Shown: one piece after another, positions 26,295 through 35,298 of the stretch
How positions within the stretch are numbered: position 1 is the stretch's first letter
How the letters are laid out: each line of letters opens with the position of its first letter
Assembly: GCA_964631235.1 (NCBI GenBank)
Contig: CAZVZX010000006.1
Location: forward strand, 1-64,000
DNA: 64,000 nucleotides
Reading direction: 5' to 3'
Origin: JARKPK01 sp964631235
GTDB taxonomy: Bacteria; Planctomycetota; Planctomycetia; Pirellulales; Thermoguttaceae
Notes under the pieces: generated by a model
Databases searched by the model: none
Seen by the model: only the letters and a program-made list of their open reading frames with translations
What the model was told of the DNA's origin: nothing
Position numbers and translations under genes: made by a program

Positions 26295-27914
26295 TCAACG
26301 CGGTACGTGGGATTCAGCGGCGATCTGCTGTTTCTCATCGATCCGCGCGGCCCCCAGCGCGAAACGAGCATCGCCCTGAAGGAAGCCGATAATCCACTGG
26401 TCGTCGCCTGCCCGATACGGAACGGCAACCTGAAATTCGCCGGCAGCGACCGCAGCGTCAAACACCAGCCGGCCCGGAGCATTGGCGCGTTCATAAACGG
26501 CATGCTGCATTTCGGCACGTGACTGCGCCTCGGTCCTGGCCGAACCGTTCGCGTCCACGCTGCCGCTCGTGCGCCGCGTCAGGCCGTGCGGCAGTCGGCC
26601 CCGCATCGGTGCGGCTTCAAGTCGCAGTCGTCCGGCGCAGGGAGCCGACCCGCGAATCAACAGTTGCCCCTCGGGCACACTCTGATCGACATCGACGCGC
26701 AAAGGAAGCGTCAAGGGATGACGAAGCCGCAATAGCGGATCGCCCAACAGGTGAAACATCGCGGCGTGTTCCTCGCGTTCTGCACGCAACGACTCGCGTG
26801 TGGGGCTCAAGCCGGCGGCAATCGCGTCGAGCAGCTTGCGGCGAGGATCATCAGCCGGATCATGTTCGAGCAGGGCTTGCCGCGCATGAAGCAGGGCCTC
26901 GCCCACCGTAGGCGTCCGGCGGACGAATACTTCGTCGAGCAATCCCACCGCCAGCGAAGCCATTCCGTAAGGCATAGCGACGCGCGAGGCACCGATGACC
27001 CCGGCCGGCCCGCCTTCCGCTCGAAGCATCTCTTCCCCGAGGCAATCGTCGGCATCGAATGCCCCTCCGTAGCAAGAGAAAAAGATCGCCAGCGGCCCAC
27101 CTGCGTTGGCTCGAAGCCGCGCCACTTGGGGCCGATCGAGAATCGGTTGCGCGCCGGATGGGCACCGAACCCAATCGAGGCCCTCGGGTCGCCCATGCCC
27201 CATATACACCCAAAACCACCCCCCTTCGTTGAAACGCGCAGCCACCGCCTGCGAAAACGAATCCAGCGGCGGACAGTAAGGGCTGCCCGAACTGGCGTAG
27301 GTCATCGTGACCCGATAGGCGGGCGGAACGGTTTCCGTCAAGAAGTACCGAACTGACGATTCGAGCACCCCGTCGAGAAGCGATCCGAATCCGCCGACGC
27401 CGGCCACGCAGTGAATCGTGCGCCGCCAAGGGCCTAAGTCGGCCGACCGCTCGTAGGCCAGAGTCTTCTCGATGATCGTTCGCAACTGATCGGTCGAGTC
27501 TGCCGAAAGCCGCCCGACGGCGGCGTCGGGCGTGCCGTCGCCATCGAAATCGCCGTATGGCCCATCGGTCGCCAGCATCGGCTCCGAGCCGAAACGAACA
27601 TTCACCGTCGCCTTGCGATAGTGGGTGGGCACATAGGCCGACTCTCGCCCCCCGCCCGCCGAGGCCGCAGCCGCATCGGCATCACCTACCAGCACCACAA
27701 ATCGCGTTGCCGGCGTAGCGGCCTGGCGAACCCGGCGAAGAACGTCGTCGGCCGTTCCCGCCGACTCGATCACGCGCAACTGATGCCCTTGACCGCGACG
27801 ATACTCGATCCAGGGGTCCAATGCCGACCGCAGCGCACCAGGGCAAACAACCACCGCCTCGCCACTGTCAACCGGATCGGCCGACAGTAGCAACGCCAAC
27901 AGCATCCATGCCAT
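26295..27914 (-). CDS. Gingipain-like (C25 family) cysteine peptidase
   Basis: A 539-residue protein. The ATG at 27914 is preferred (AAGGA eight bases upstream), giving MAWMLLALLLSADPVDSG, a short signal-like start; an open frame continues 51 codons upstream without family features. ALDPWIEYRRGQGHQL and FVVLVGDADA, then DGPYGDFDGDGTPDAAVGRL, match the N-terminal part of C25 peptidases. The likely catalytic His is in YMGHGRPEGLDW near residue 239 and the Cys in IFFSCYGGAFDADD near 279. A calcium-binding-like DFDGDGTPD loop is present. Typical C25 enzymes carry a C-terminal sorting domain; here only about 130 residues follow the MFHLLGDPLLRLRHPL segment. The target is unknown. Confidence 0.85.
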   Translation of the reverse strand: MAWMLLALLLSADPVDSGEAVVVCPGALRSALDPWIEYRRGQGHQLRVIESAGTADDVLRRVRQAATPATRFVVLVGDADAAAASAGGGRESAYVPTHYRKATVNVRFGSEPMLATDGPYGDFDGDGTPDAAVGRLSADSTDQLRTIIEKTLAYERSADLGPWRRTIHCVAGVGGFGSLLDGVLESSVRYFLTETVPPAYRVTMTYASSGSPYCPPLDSFSQAVAARFNEGGWFWVYMGHGRPEGLDWVRCPSGAQPILDRPQVARLRANAGGPLAIFFSCYGGAFDADDCLGEEMLRAEGGPAGVIGASRVAMPYGMASLAVGLLDEVFVRRTPTVGEALLHARQALLEHDPADDPRRKLLDAIAAGLSPTRESLRAEREEHAAMFHLLGDPLLRLRHPLTLPLRVDVDQSVPEGQLLIRGSAPCAGRLRLEAAPMRGRLPHGLTRRTSGSVDANGSARTEAQSRAEMQHAVYERANAPGRLVFDAAVAAGEFQVAVPYRAGDDQWIIGFLQGDARFALGAARIDEKQQIAAESHVPR

Positions 27915-28144
27915 CGAATGATCCTTCGCCTTCGTCCTGTTGAAACACTCGGGCAACTGCCCGCCAAGGTCTCCGGAAACGATCGCCGAGCCGCAGGCCG
28001 CCCTGTCTCTTTCGGAGGCCGAATTGTAACTGAACAATCCCTGGCAAAGCCACGCCAGTTTTGCCACGGTTGGCAGAAAGCCCCCGGAAAAGCGAAGGCA
28101 GCCCCAAGTGGCCCAGACCGACCGGTTTCGTTCAGACGGCGGTT

Positions 28145-28273
28145 GTTTCCGCGCCGTCGAACTGCCGAAATGAAATCGCGCCGAATGGCTGGCAGTTCAA
28201 ACGGGAACGGCGCGCAATCGGCCGCTTTGCTGCCTCCGCGGCCGCGTTCGCAATTGTGTGGAACTATTTAGTC
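28145..28273 (+). repeat. Dispersed intergenic element A, copy 3
   Basis: Plus orientation; the core starts CAGTTCAAACGGGAACGG, continues GCGCAATCGGCCGCTTTG and GCGGCCGCGTTCGCAATTG, and ends TGTGGAACTATTTAGTCG. Its arms are AGTTC and GAACT, a compensatory change relative to GGTTC/GAACC of copy 2. It lies between the C25 peptidase gene and plsC. Confidence 0.82.
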
Positions 28274-28326
28274 GAACAGCCGATTACGGACAACCGTCTG
28301 ACACAGACCGATCGGTTCCGCCTCGT

Positions 28327-28983
28327 CTAGACTGCATCGGAGGCTGGTCGTTTGCGTCGGCGAAGTTCGTCGTGGCACTGACGCACGCGACGTTCAACCT
28401 CGGCCAACAATGCGCGCTCGTCCATGGCAGCCGCCTCTTGCGGTGCAATGGGTTCGCCGTAGAGCACGCGGATATCGCCGCGGAGGCGTGGCAGCACTTG
28501 CCGACGAGGCCATGCCTCGAAAGCGCCGTCGATCGCCACCGGCAAGATGGCCGCCCCCGAGCGGACGGCCAGCGTTGTGAATCCCGGCCGAAAAGGTTGA
28601 ATGCTGCCGTCGGGCGTTCTGGTGCCTTCGGGAAAAATCAACACCATTTCGCCCCGTTTCAGACGGCGCAGCGACTCCTTGATGCCGTTGAGTCCCAGCC
28701 CTTCGCGATCGATGGGAATCGCATCGAGCGATTGAATCAGCCAGCGGAACGGTCCGAATCGAAAGAGCGTTTCCCGAGCCAAGTAGTTCATCCGTCGCGG
28801 CGAAGCCATGCCCACCAAAGGCGGATCGAAGTGGCTCTGATGATTTGAAACGACGAGAACCCCGCCCGAGGCCGGGATTCGCCGCACACCATAATGCCGC
28901 ACGCGATAGAAAAGAACGGCAACCAGTTGCACCACGCGGCGCAACAGTTCGTACCAAACGATCTTCCACAGCGGTCGGTCCAT
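28327..28983 (-). CDS. plsC: 1-acyl-sn-glycerol-3-phosphate acyltransferase (PlsC-like)
   Basis: A 218-residue protein. SNHQSHFDPPLVGM contains the HxxxxD acyltransferase motif, and FPEGTRTPDG contains the phosphate-binding EGTR motif; LPVAIDGAFEAWPR is the later conserved block. An N-terminal hydrophobic stretch (residues 10-24) may anchor it to the membrane. The enzyme converts lysophosphatidate to phosphatidate in phospholipid synthesis. The shape and motif order match the family. The ribosome site is weak. fliG lies about 145 bp upstream on the same strand. Confidence 0.92.
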   Translation of the reverse strand: MDRPLWKIVWYELLRRVVQLVAVLFYRVRHYGVRRIPASGGVLVVSNHQSHFDPPLVGMASPRRMNYLARETLFRFGPFRWLIQSLDAIPIDREGLGLNGIKESLRRLKRGEMVLIFPEGTRTPDGSIQPFRPGFTTLAVRSGAAILPVAIDGAFEAWPRRQVLPRLRGDIRVLYGEPIAPQEAAAMDERALLAEVERRVRQCHDELRRRKRPASDAV

Positions 28984-29127
28984 GGCAGGCTCAGCAGAGA
29001 AGAAACAGCAACGGGAGGCCGTGCAAAACCCATATTGTGACCGCAGTGGCCCGATTCGCCAACGCCCCTGCGGCCGCCGCTGAACGATGCGCCCAGACCG
29101 GTTGAAAACCGTCGGGCACTCGCGCGA

Positions 29128-30126
29128 TTACTGCACGAACTGCTCTTCCTTCTCGTCGTTGCTGATGGTGATCTCGCCGGCGTCTTCGAGGCGACGCACA
29201 ATATCGACGATCTGCTGCTGAGTCTGCTCGACATTCGAAAGTCGGACCGGGCCAAGGTATTCCATTTCCTCCCGGAGCAGATCGGCGGCCCGCTTCGACA
29301 TGTTGCGGAGGATTTTCTCTTTGAGTTCCTCGCTGGCGCCTTTGAGCGCCATGGCCCACTGAGAACTTTCGACGTTCTTGAGCAGTGTTTGAATGTCGCG
29401 GTCGGAAAACTTCGTAATATCTTCGAAGACGAACATCAAGCGGCGGATCTCGTCAACCAGCTCCGGATCTTCCTGGGCCAGGTTCTCCAACAGGCTGCGG
29501 CCGGTCGCGCGATCGATCACGTTGAGAATCTCGGCCACAGTCGCCACGCCGCCGGCATTCTCGAACTGCTGGCTCATAATGCTCGACATGCGGTGTTCCA
29601 GCCCGCGTTCCACTTCCTTGATGATCTCGGGGCTGGTTTGGCCCATCATGGCTACGCGACGAATCACCGATATTTGTCGCTCGGCCGGTATGCCGCGGAC
29701 GACCTCGGCCGCTTGCTGCGGCGTAAGGTGCGAAAGAATCAGCGCGATGGTTTGCGGATGCTCGTCGATGATAAACGTGAGCAAGTTCTGGCTATCGACC
29801 TTCTGCAAGAACCCGAACGGCAGCGCCTCGATCGATTGACGAACGGTCTCCAACGTGGCGACGGCGCCCTTGCCCAAGGCCCGCTCGACCAACTGTTTGG
29901 CCACTTCCAAACCGCCGGCCCGCGCCGTCAGTGCGTTGGGATTGGCGTTGGCGAACTCCTGAATCACCTGCTCTTGTTCTTCGCCGGTGACGCCGGTGGT
30001 TTTGGCGATTTCGATTGATACGGCCTCGACTTGCTTCGGATCGAGTTTCGAGAGCAAGGCCGCGGCCTGATCGTCGGGCAGGCTCATCAGCAAGATCGCC
30101 GCTTTGCGCAAGTCGGAAAGGGCCAT
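29128..30126 (-). CDS. fliG: Flagellar motor switch protein FliG
   Basis: A 332-residue protein. The ATG at 30126 is chosen because GGAG lies upstream and MALSDLRKAAILLMSLPDDQ is the usual FliG start; an open frame continues 41 codons upstream without family resemblance. The EHPQ motif is at residues 122-125 in IIDEHPQTIALILSHLTPQQ. The C-terminal torque domain has RLMFVFEDITKFSDRDIQ and LREEMEYLGPVRLSNVEQTQ, including charged residues expected to contact MotA. It forms part of the rotor/C-ring. No other flagellar structural gene is in the window, so the rest of the flagellum is elsewhere. Confidence 0.95.
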   Translation of the reverse strand: MALSDLRKAAILLMSLPDDQAAALLSKLDPKQVEAVSIEIAKTTGVTGEEQEQVIQEFANANPNALTARAGGLEVAKQLVERALGKGAVATLETVRQSIEALPFGFLQKVDSQNLLTFIIDEHPQTIALILSHLTPQQAAEVVRGIPAERQISVIRRVAMMGQTSPEIIKEVERGLEHRMSSIMSQQFENAGGVATVAEILNVIDRATGRSLLENLAQEDPELVDEIRRLMFVFEDITKFSDRDIQTLLKNVESSQWAMALKGASEELKEKILRNMSKRAADLLREEMEYLGPVRLSNVEQTQQQIVDIVRRLEDAGEITISNDEKEEQFVQ

Positions 30127-30402
30127 GCACCGACACTCCGAGATCTCTGCCGCCGCATTCGAGCAACGTGCCGCAACACCCGATTGACCGATCCGATCGG
30201 TCGCGCCATCGCGCGGATGCCTTGAGCTGCCCGACTCTTTGCCGATCAATCAAGGCTTCGCGCCGGCGCCGCTTCGTTCCAACCGAGCGCCAAGGGAATA
30301 ATCGGATCTCGGGGCACCGCGCGGCGGCCGTCTTCGTTCAGACGCGCACTTCCATCGTGCGCCTTATCGACTGCCCAAACAGCGCGGCTTCAACCGTGCC
30401 GT

Positions 30403-30879
30403 TCAGATCCCTACGGCCGCTGCCGTCGGCACCAACCCTACTTCCAGCACCAACGGGCCCCACGGAGTGTCGAACGACACCGACAGCGGCGTCACATTCG
30501 AGGGGAAACGTACTTCATGGTCTTTGCCGGTGATCACGTTCGGCAGGCTGACCATCAATTCATACTCTTCCAGTTGCGCCTTCGCGCCACCGGCGACCAT
30601 GTTGGTCAATTCTCCCACCGCATCAACCACGTCGGCATCGATCGTCTCGGCCTCGTACAGCAGCATGGTCGAGGCGGCCTTCAGGGCCACCGACTGCGAT
30701 AGGCTGAGCACGACCGTGCCCACCGCCTTGCCCGAAAGCCCGATCACCCCGCTGATCTCATACTTCGGGGTGTGCCCGTTCTTTAGTGCAATCGCCCCTC
30801 GCTGCACCGGGCACGAAAGCATGGTTTGAAAAGCGTTGCTCAGCGAGGAAATGAAGGGATTAATCCACTCGGCGCGCAT
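30403..30879 (-). CDS. cheX: Chemotaxis phosphatase CheX-like protein
   Basis: A 158-residue protein starting MRAEWINPFISSLSNAFQTM, with AAGGA before the ATG at 30879. The CheX/CheC core has VDAVGELTNMVAGGAKAQLE, matching the ExxN active-site pattern (Glu and Asn) of CheY-phosphate phosphatases. VSGVIGLSGKAVGTV-like strands (here ISGVIGLSGKAVGTVVLSLS) complete the fold. It should dephosphorylate CheY-P and speed signal termination. It lies upstream of fliG on the same strand, separated by 276 bp. Together with the chemoreceptor at the left edge it indicates a chemotactic, flagellated life stage, common in planctomycetes. Confidence 0.9.
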   Translation of the reverse strand: MRAEWINPFISSLSNAFQTMLSCPVQRGAIALKNGHTPKYEISGVIGLSGKAVGTVVLSLSQSVALKAASTMLLYEAETIDADVVDAVGELTNMVAGGAKAQLEEYELMVSLPNVITGKDHEVRFPSNVTPLSVSFDTPWGPLVLEVGLVPTAAAVGI

Positions 30880-30946
30880 CGGCAGCGATCCTTTCCTAGT
30901 ATTCGACCCTGACGATCAACTTCCCCGCCCCAACAAAAACACCTAA

Positions 30947-31020
30947 ATAACACCGCGGAAAAGAGAAAGCGGTTCAAATCGCATCCCTACGCAATCGGCA
31001 GTCACCTGTTGAACCGCACT
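30947..31020 (+). repeat. Dispersed intergenic element A, copy 5 (short form)
   Basis: Starts AACACCGCGGAAAAGAGAAA and closes with perfect arms GCGGTTCAA (30969-30977) and TTGAACCGC (31009-31017) around 31 bases that keep CTACGCAATCGGCAG. It looks like an internal-deletion version of the family. Confidence 0.7.
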
Positions 31021-31480
31021 GCGTGTTCCGCGGTCTCATTCAGTGCTGAGATTACAAGCCGTTTGCCCCATTCAAGAAAGCTTAGGTTCTTCTCTCGTGC
31101 AAGTATCGATCGAGCGACATGGATCACGGTTTTTCCACGGTGCGTCGCACCGGTTGTTCCGTCTAAACATTCTGCACCAACCGGAACAAAGCCGAGGAAC
31201 GCCGCAATACTGTGCGTTGGTCTGTTCCTGACGAAAACACGGCAGACGCTCCTACCGGCAGCATCCCTTGGCCCCGCTTACAGAGGGGGCGCATGATGCT
31301 CCTCCAGCGGATCGCCCGACGCACCGCGCAATCGCGTTCCGACGGAGGAAAAGCAACCGGCGATTCCGCCCCGGCAGGCCCCGACGGTCTTGTCGCCTCT
31401 TGCCGGATTGCAAGATCGGCAACAAGTTCAACGAATGCGTCTTCCGCCCCCCGGGCCTATTGGTCGTTTTCACTTGCGGG
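31021..31480. other. Intergenic region without a recognised gene
   Basis: About 460 bp between the short element and queD. Nothing beyond shadow ORFs was seen. Confidence 0.45.
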
Positions 31481-31960
31481 CTATTCGGTCCACGCCCAAC
31501 CGGCCGTGTAGCCCGGGGATTCTGTCAATTCCAATTCGGCCGCCCGAATCCGGACTTGCTCGGCCGCCAATCGTTGGCGAACCTGTTCGGCCAGAAAGCG
31601 AGAAAGCTCTTCGGCCGTCGTATTGACCACCGGAAGCAAAACGCAATCGCTCTTCGGAAAAGTCCAGCGCCGATCAACGAACAGCACTTCGACCGCGTCG
31701 CCTTGATCCACCACACGCATGCGCGGATGGGCCGTCGGCAAAAGGACGCGATGATCCCAAGGGATGATGAGTTCGCGGACGACCTTTCGTACCCAATCAA
31801 AATCCACAATGTATCCGAAGGCATTGGCCGCGCCTTCGATGCGCACCGACACACGATAGTCGTGCCCATGCACCGATTCGCAACGCTCCGCGTCAAACGT
31901 AATGAAATGCGAAGCACTGAACGTCAAGTCGGAGCAGTTGATTCGGATCCAAGGCGTCAT
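31481..31960 (-). CDS. queD: 6-carboxytetrahydropterin synthase / PTPS-like protein (QueD family)
   Basis: A 159-residue protein. DLTFSASHF (His18) and HGHDYRV (His31, His33) give the zinc site, with Cys27 of CESVHGHDY at the catalytic position. YIVDFDWVRKVV and WDHRVLLP are further family marks, and a Glu near the C-terminus in LTESPGYTAGW can bind the pterin. Family members convert dihydroneopterin triphosphate to 6-carboxytetrahydropterin in queuosine synthesis, or act as pterin synthases. QueC, QueE or FolE genes are not in the window, so the exact pathway is open. Confidence in the family is high. Confidence 0.88.
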   Translation of the reverse strand: MTPWIRINCSDLTFSASHFITFDAERCESVHGHDYRVSVRIEGAANAFGYIVDFDWVRKVVRELIIPWDHRVLLPTAHPRMRVVDQGDAVEVLFVDRRWTFPKSDCVLLPVVNTTAEELSRFLAEQVRQRLAAEQVRIRAAELELTESPGYTAGWAWTE

Positions 31961-32005
31961 CAGAGCGTACCTATCGTTTTTCGGAAGAAAAGGCTCCGCA
32001 CGAAT

Positions 32006-32112
32006 TCAAACCGCGAACAAGGCAATGCCGCCTCAACCGGAACAATGCGCAATCGGGCGATTTGCCACGTTTGCGGGCGGTTCCGCAACTATTTCAAACG
32101 ATTCAGAGTCGT
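32006..32112 (+). repeat. Dispersed intergenic element A, copy 4
   Basis: Plus orientation: TTCAAACCGCGAACAAGGC, CAATGCGCAATCGGGCGA, GCGGGCGGTTCCGCAACT, and right end CAAACGATTCAGAGTCG. More diverged than copies 1-3, with an altered right end. It lies upstream of queD and downstream of the OleB-like gene. Confidence 0.72.
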
Positions 32113-32231
32113 CATGAAGCAATGACGAACAATCTGCTCACCGCCGGGGTGCGAATACTGACGGGCAAAAGCGTCCTCCCGCGTACAGCGTATGATCTTC
32201 CAATGATTGACGATGTTTTCCTTGCCGCCCT

Positions 32232-33149
32232 CTACGGCCGACTCGATGGGCCGCCCGGTTGTTCGGTCTGCAAGAACGCTCTCAGCGCGGGAACAATCCG
32301 CTCGGGAACGTCTTCCAGCACATAGTGTCCGGCATCGTCGAAACGATGCACTTCGGCCCGCGGAAACCGGGCGAGCCATTGATCGAGAAACCAAGGCGTG
32401 AAACACCAATCGCGCATTCCCCAGAAAAAGCAGAACGGATGGTTCTCGAATTGCCTCAATCGCGCGGCAATGCCGGCCAGCGTGGCATAGCTTCCGTGGC
32501 GGGGCGAAAGCGGAATGTCTCGCACGAACTGGTAGATCGCCGCGCGATGCCCCCACGAATCGTACGGGGCCAATAAACCGTCGCGCACCTCGGGCGGAAG
32601 CCCGGCGCGTCGCGCTGTGGCCATTACCAGCGCCGCCCGAGCAAACAGGTTCAGCCCTTGAACAGCCAACGGCCCCAGCAGCGGAGCCCGGCAAACGCGA
32701 ATTCGCCAAGGGCATCGCGACGCGGGAAAGGCGGCCGTGTTCATCAGCACGAATCGTTCAAACCGTTCCGGCAGTTCAACGGCCGCCCCCATGCCAACCG
32801 CTCCGCCCCAATCGTGCGCCACCAGGGTGATCGAACGCAAATCTAAATGCTCGATCAACCGGCACAAGTCGTTGATCCGTCGCCGCAGGGTATAGGGGTA
32901 TCGCGACCGCGACGGCTTCTCCGACAACCCGCACCCGATCTGATCGGGCGCCACCAATCGATATGAATCGCTCAGCCCGTTGAGCAGCGAACGCCAATAG
33001 AACGACCAAGTCGGGTTGCCGTGAACAAGCAGCAAAGGCCGGCCGCGGCCTTCGTCAACATAATGACATCGCAAACCGTCGATCAACATCTCGCGAGAGG
33101 CGAACGGATACAACCGACGCCACCCTGCCCTCTCGCCCGCCTGGCTCAT
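32232..33149 (-). CDS. OleB-like alpha/beta hydrolase (haloalkane dehalogenase clan)
   Basis: A 305-residue protein from ATG 33149, whose A is the last base of the ribD TGA stop; a GTG at 33152 is the alternative. VAHDWGGAVG places a nucleophilic Asp near residue 111, and RFDDAGHYVLED supplies the His. HGNPTWSFYWRSLL and APDQIGCGLSEKPS fit the haloalkane-dehalogenase group. CPWRIRVCRAPLLGPLAVQG, NLFARAA and GLLAPYDSW, with FFWGMRDWCFTPWF, resemble OleB, which decarboxylates beta-lactones to olefins. An OleC gene is at 51275. Alternative: a true dehalogenase. The overlap with ribD suggests coupled translation. Confidence 0.72.
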   Translation of the reverse strand: MSQAGERAGWRRLYPFASREMLIDGLRCHYVDEGRGRPLLLVHGNPTWSFYWRSLLNGLSDSYRLVAPDQIGCGLSEKPSRSRYPYTLRRRINDLCRLIEHLDLRSITLVAHDWGGAVGMGAAVELPERFERFVLMNTAAFPASRCPWRIRVCRAPLLGPLAVQGLNLFARAALVMATARRAGLPPEVRDGLLAPYDSWGHRAAIYQFVRDIPLSPRHGSYATLAGIAARLRQFENHPFCFFWGMRDWCFTPWFLDQWLARFPRAEVHRFDDAGHYVLEDVPERIVPALRAFLQTEQPGGPSSRP

Positions 33150-34354
33150 CACACCATCTCCCGCCTTGTGTGCGATTCGTCAGCCGAGCGATGCTCGCCA
33201 ACCAAGGAATGCCCGACAGCCGCACCAAGCGGCCCACCGCCGCGGGTCTCGCAACCGCCGATTCGCCCGCTAATGTACAAATCGCATCCGACGATCCGTT
33301 GCGTCAGCCCGCGAAGCGTCAAAGCGTTTTCGGGCCGTTCCACCCCCCATCCACCGACAGGCGAGGGTGCGGTTCGACCGCCGAAGAGCTTCGGCGCAAC
33401 GAATGCATGTACTTCGTCCACTTGCCCGCTGTCGAGCAACATGCCGAATACCTCCGCGCCGCCTTCGACCAGAACATTCGTCATTCGCCGCCGGCCCAGC
33501 TCGGCCAGCAACGCGGCAAAACGATCGGCCGGCGACTCCCCGGGACACACCAACACCTCGCACCCCGCGGTTTGCAGCCGCGCCTGCTCGGCCGGATTGC
33601 ATTCGGGCCGAACGGCAACGAGCACGGGCACTTCTCGGGCCGACGCAACCAACCGGCTTTCGCTTCGCAGCGCCCCCCACGAATCGAGCACCACCCGAAC
33701 CGGCGTTCGCAGTCCCGGCGGACGCGCCGTCAGCAGTGGATCATCCAAGTCGGCCGTGCGGCGGCCCACAATGATCGCATCGACTCGGCCGCGAAGTTGA
33801 TGCACAATGCTGCGCGATTCGTCGCACGAAATCCATCGGCTGGTCCCGGCGCGGGTCGCCAATTTTCCGTCGAGCGTCATCGCCCATTTGGCAATGACCC
33901 ACGGCCGGCCTGTTTGCAACAGTTTTAGATACGGTGCATTCAACTCGGCCGCTTCCGCCTCAAGCACGCCGGTCTCGACGGCAATACCTGCCGCTTTCAA
34001 CTCAGCCAACCCGCGCCCCGCCACTGCTGTAAATGGATCCGCCATCGCCACCACTACCCGAGACACGCCGGCACGGATCAGCGCCTGACTGCACGGCGGC
34101 GTCTTCCCGAAGTGGCAACACGGTTCAAGCGTTACGTACACCGTTGCGGCCCGGGCCCTCGCCCCGGCAATGGCCAACGCTTCGATCTCGGCGTGCGCAC
34201 CGCCGTAGCGGCGGTGCCATCCCTCGCCGATAATCTCCGCCCCGCGAGCAATCACGCATCCAACCATCGGATTGGGCTCGACGTGGCCCTGCCCGCGGGC
34301 AGCCAGCGTCAATGCCCGGCTCATATGCCAATGGTCGATTTCCTTCTGATCCAT
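33149..34354 (-). CDS. ribD: Bifunctional riboflavin biosynthesis protein RibD
   Basis: A 401-residue protein with GAGGAG eight bases before the ATG. The deaminase domain (1-145) has NPMVGCVI, HAE at 54-56 and LEPCCHFGKTPPC, giving the zinc ligands. The reductase domain (146-365) has KWAMTLDGKLATRAGTSRWI and NVLVEGGAEVFGMLLDSG. RibD deaminates and then reduces the pyrimidine intermediate in riboflavin synthesis. The last 35 residues, GRIGGCETRGGGPLGAAVGH and onward, look like a non-conserved tail. It overlaps the OleB-like gene by one base. No FMN riboswitch was recognised upstream. Confidence 0.94.
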   Translation of the reverse strand: MDQKEIDHWHMSRALTLAARGQGHVEPNPMVGCVIARGAEIIGEGWHRRYGGAHAEIEALAIAGARARAATVYVTLEPCCHFGKTPPCSQALIRAGVSRVVVAMADPFTAVAGRGLAELKAAGIAVETGVLEAEAAELNAPYLKLLQTGRPWVIAKWAMTLDGKLATRAGTSRWISCDESRSIVHQLRGRVDAIIVGRRTADLDDPLLTARPPGLRTPVRVVLDSWGALRSESRLVASAREVPVLVAVRPECNPAEQARLQTAGCEVLVCPGESPADRFAALLAELGRRRMTNVLVEGGAEVFGMLLDSGQVDEVHAFVAPKLFGGRTAPSPVGGWGVERPENALTLRGLTQRIVGCDLYISGRIGGCETRGGGPLGAAVGHSLVGEHRSADESHTRREMV

Positions 34355-34435
34355 CGCGAGTTCTCCTCACCGCCCAGCTTAACAAACCCAGCAAAAAGAG
34401 AAAGAGTCGCGTTTTCGCATCTCTTCGGATTGCGG

Positions 34436-34621
34436 CCTAAATGGTTCCACGCAATGACGTTGTTGAACAACCATGTGCGCATCCAATCAGCCGCCCGACG
34501 CTCTGGAAGGCCACGCTCCGTCGTGGTCGGAAATCGGCGAAACGATCGCGGCCGCAACGATGCGGCTTTATCGCGTGCAATCTCCATTTGAACCGTTTTC
34601 CATCTTCCGCGGTTCTATTTG
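34436..34621 (-). repeat. Dispersed intergenic element A, copy 6 (with inserted segment)
   Basis: Minus orientation. Read on the minus strand it begins AGAACCGCGGAAGATGGAAA, continues ACGGTTCAAATGG and GATTGCACGCGATAAAGC, then a segment of about 85 bp not found in other copies, and ends TCATTGCGTGGAACCATTT. It lies between ribD and the small gene at 34858. Confidence 0.8.
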
Positions 34622-34857
34622 GGCAGTTCGACAGCCGCCTATTGGCCCAAAAAACCGGCGCAATCGATACTTTTTATGCAATCCGCCCATTCCTCCCGCC
34701 GATAAGAACCAATGACGATTCAACCCGTCGTAGCTGAAGCTCGGCTTGCGCGGGAAGATCGATGCGTCCTCGGGCCAAGATCGTCGGTCATCCCAAGGCA
34801 AAGTGCGTTTAAGGCACAAACCCCATTCGGCCGAGGCATCGCGAAGGAACCAGCGTC

Positions 34858-35190
34858 ATGGAAATCAAGGTTTACGTTCCGCAAACGGTGGAAATCCCCG
34901 ACGCTTATATCCCCGCGCTTGCGCGGCGCGTGGCCGATTGTCTGGGTCCGCGAGCCGCGACGATCGCTGCAACCCGCGGTCACCTCATCCGCCAAGCGGT
35001 CCAAGACGGCCTGCTTCGGCAGTTGGATCACCTGATCGCCGAAGACGGCTCAGTCGATCTTGTTTGCGATCCGGGCGCGGAAATTCCCCTGGAACTTGAT
35101 CAACAAACGCTGACCCTCGAAGAATTGCTCGATGCCCTGCAAACGCGACGCTCTTGGAGCGATGTTTCGCCCGGTGCCGAGGCTGCCTGA
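34858..35190 (+). CDS. Hypothetical protein
   Basis: A 110-residue protein starting MEIKVYVPQTVEIPDAYIPA, with GAAGGAA upstream of the ATG. The middle, TIAATRGHLIRQAVQDGLLR, is helical and charged; the C-terminal half is acidic. No signal peptide, membrane helix or known motif was recognised. Codon pattern and clean start make it likely real. Its neighbours are ribD (divergent) and the giant secreted protein (convergent), giving no hint of function. Confidence 0.6.
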   Translation: MEIKVYVPQTVEIPDAYIPALARRVADCLGPRAATIAATRGHLIRQAVQDGLLRQLDHLIAEDGSVDLVCDPGAEIPLELDQQTLTLEELLDALQTRRSWSDVSPGAEAA

Positions 35191-35298
35191 GGCAAGCGGA
35201 CCGTTCAGGGCCGTGTGAACCGGCTTGACTGATTATTCACTGACGAAACACCCTCATTGCCCGACAACAACGCGCATTCTCGACTGCGCACAAAATCC

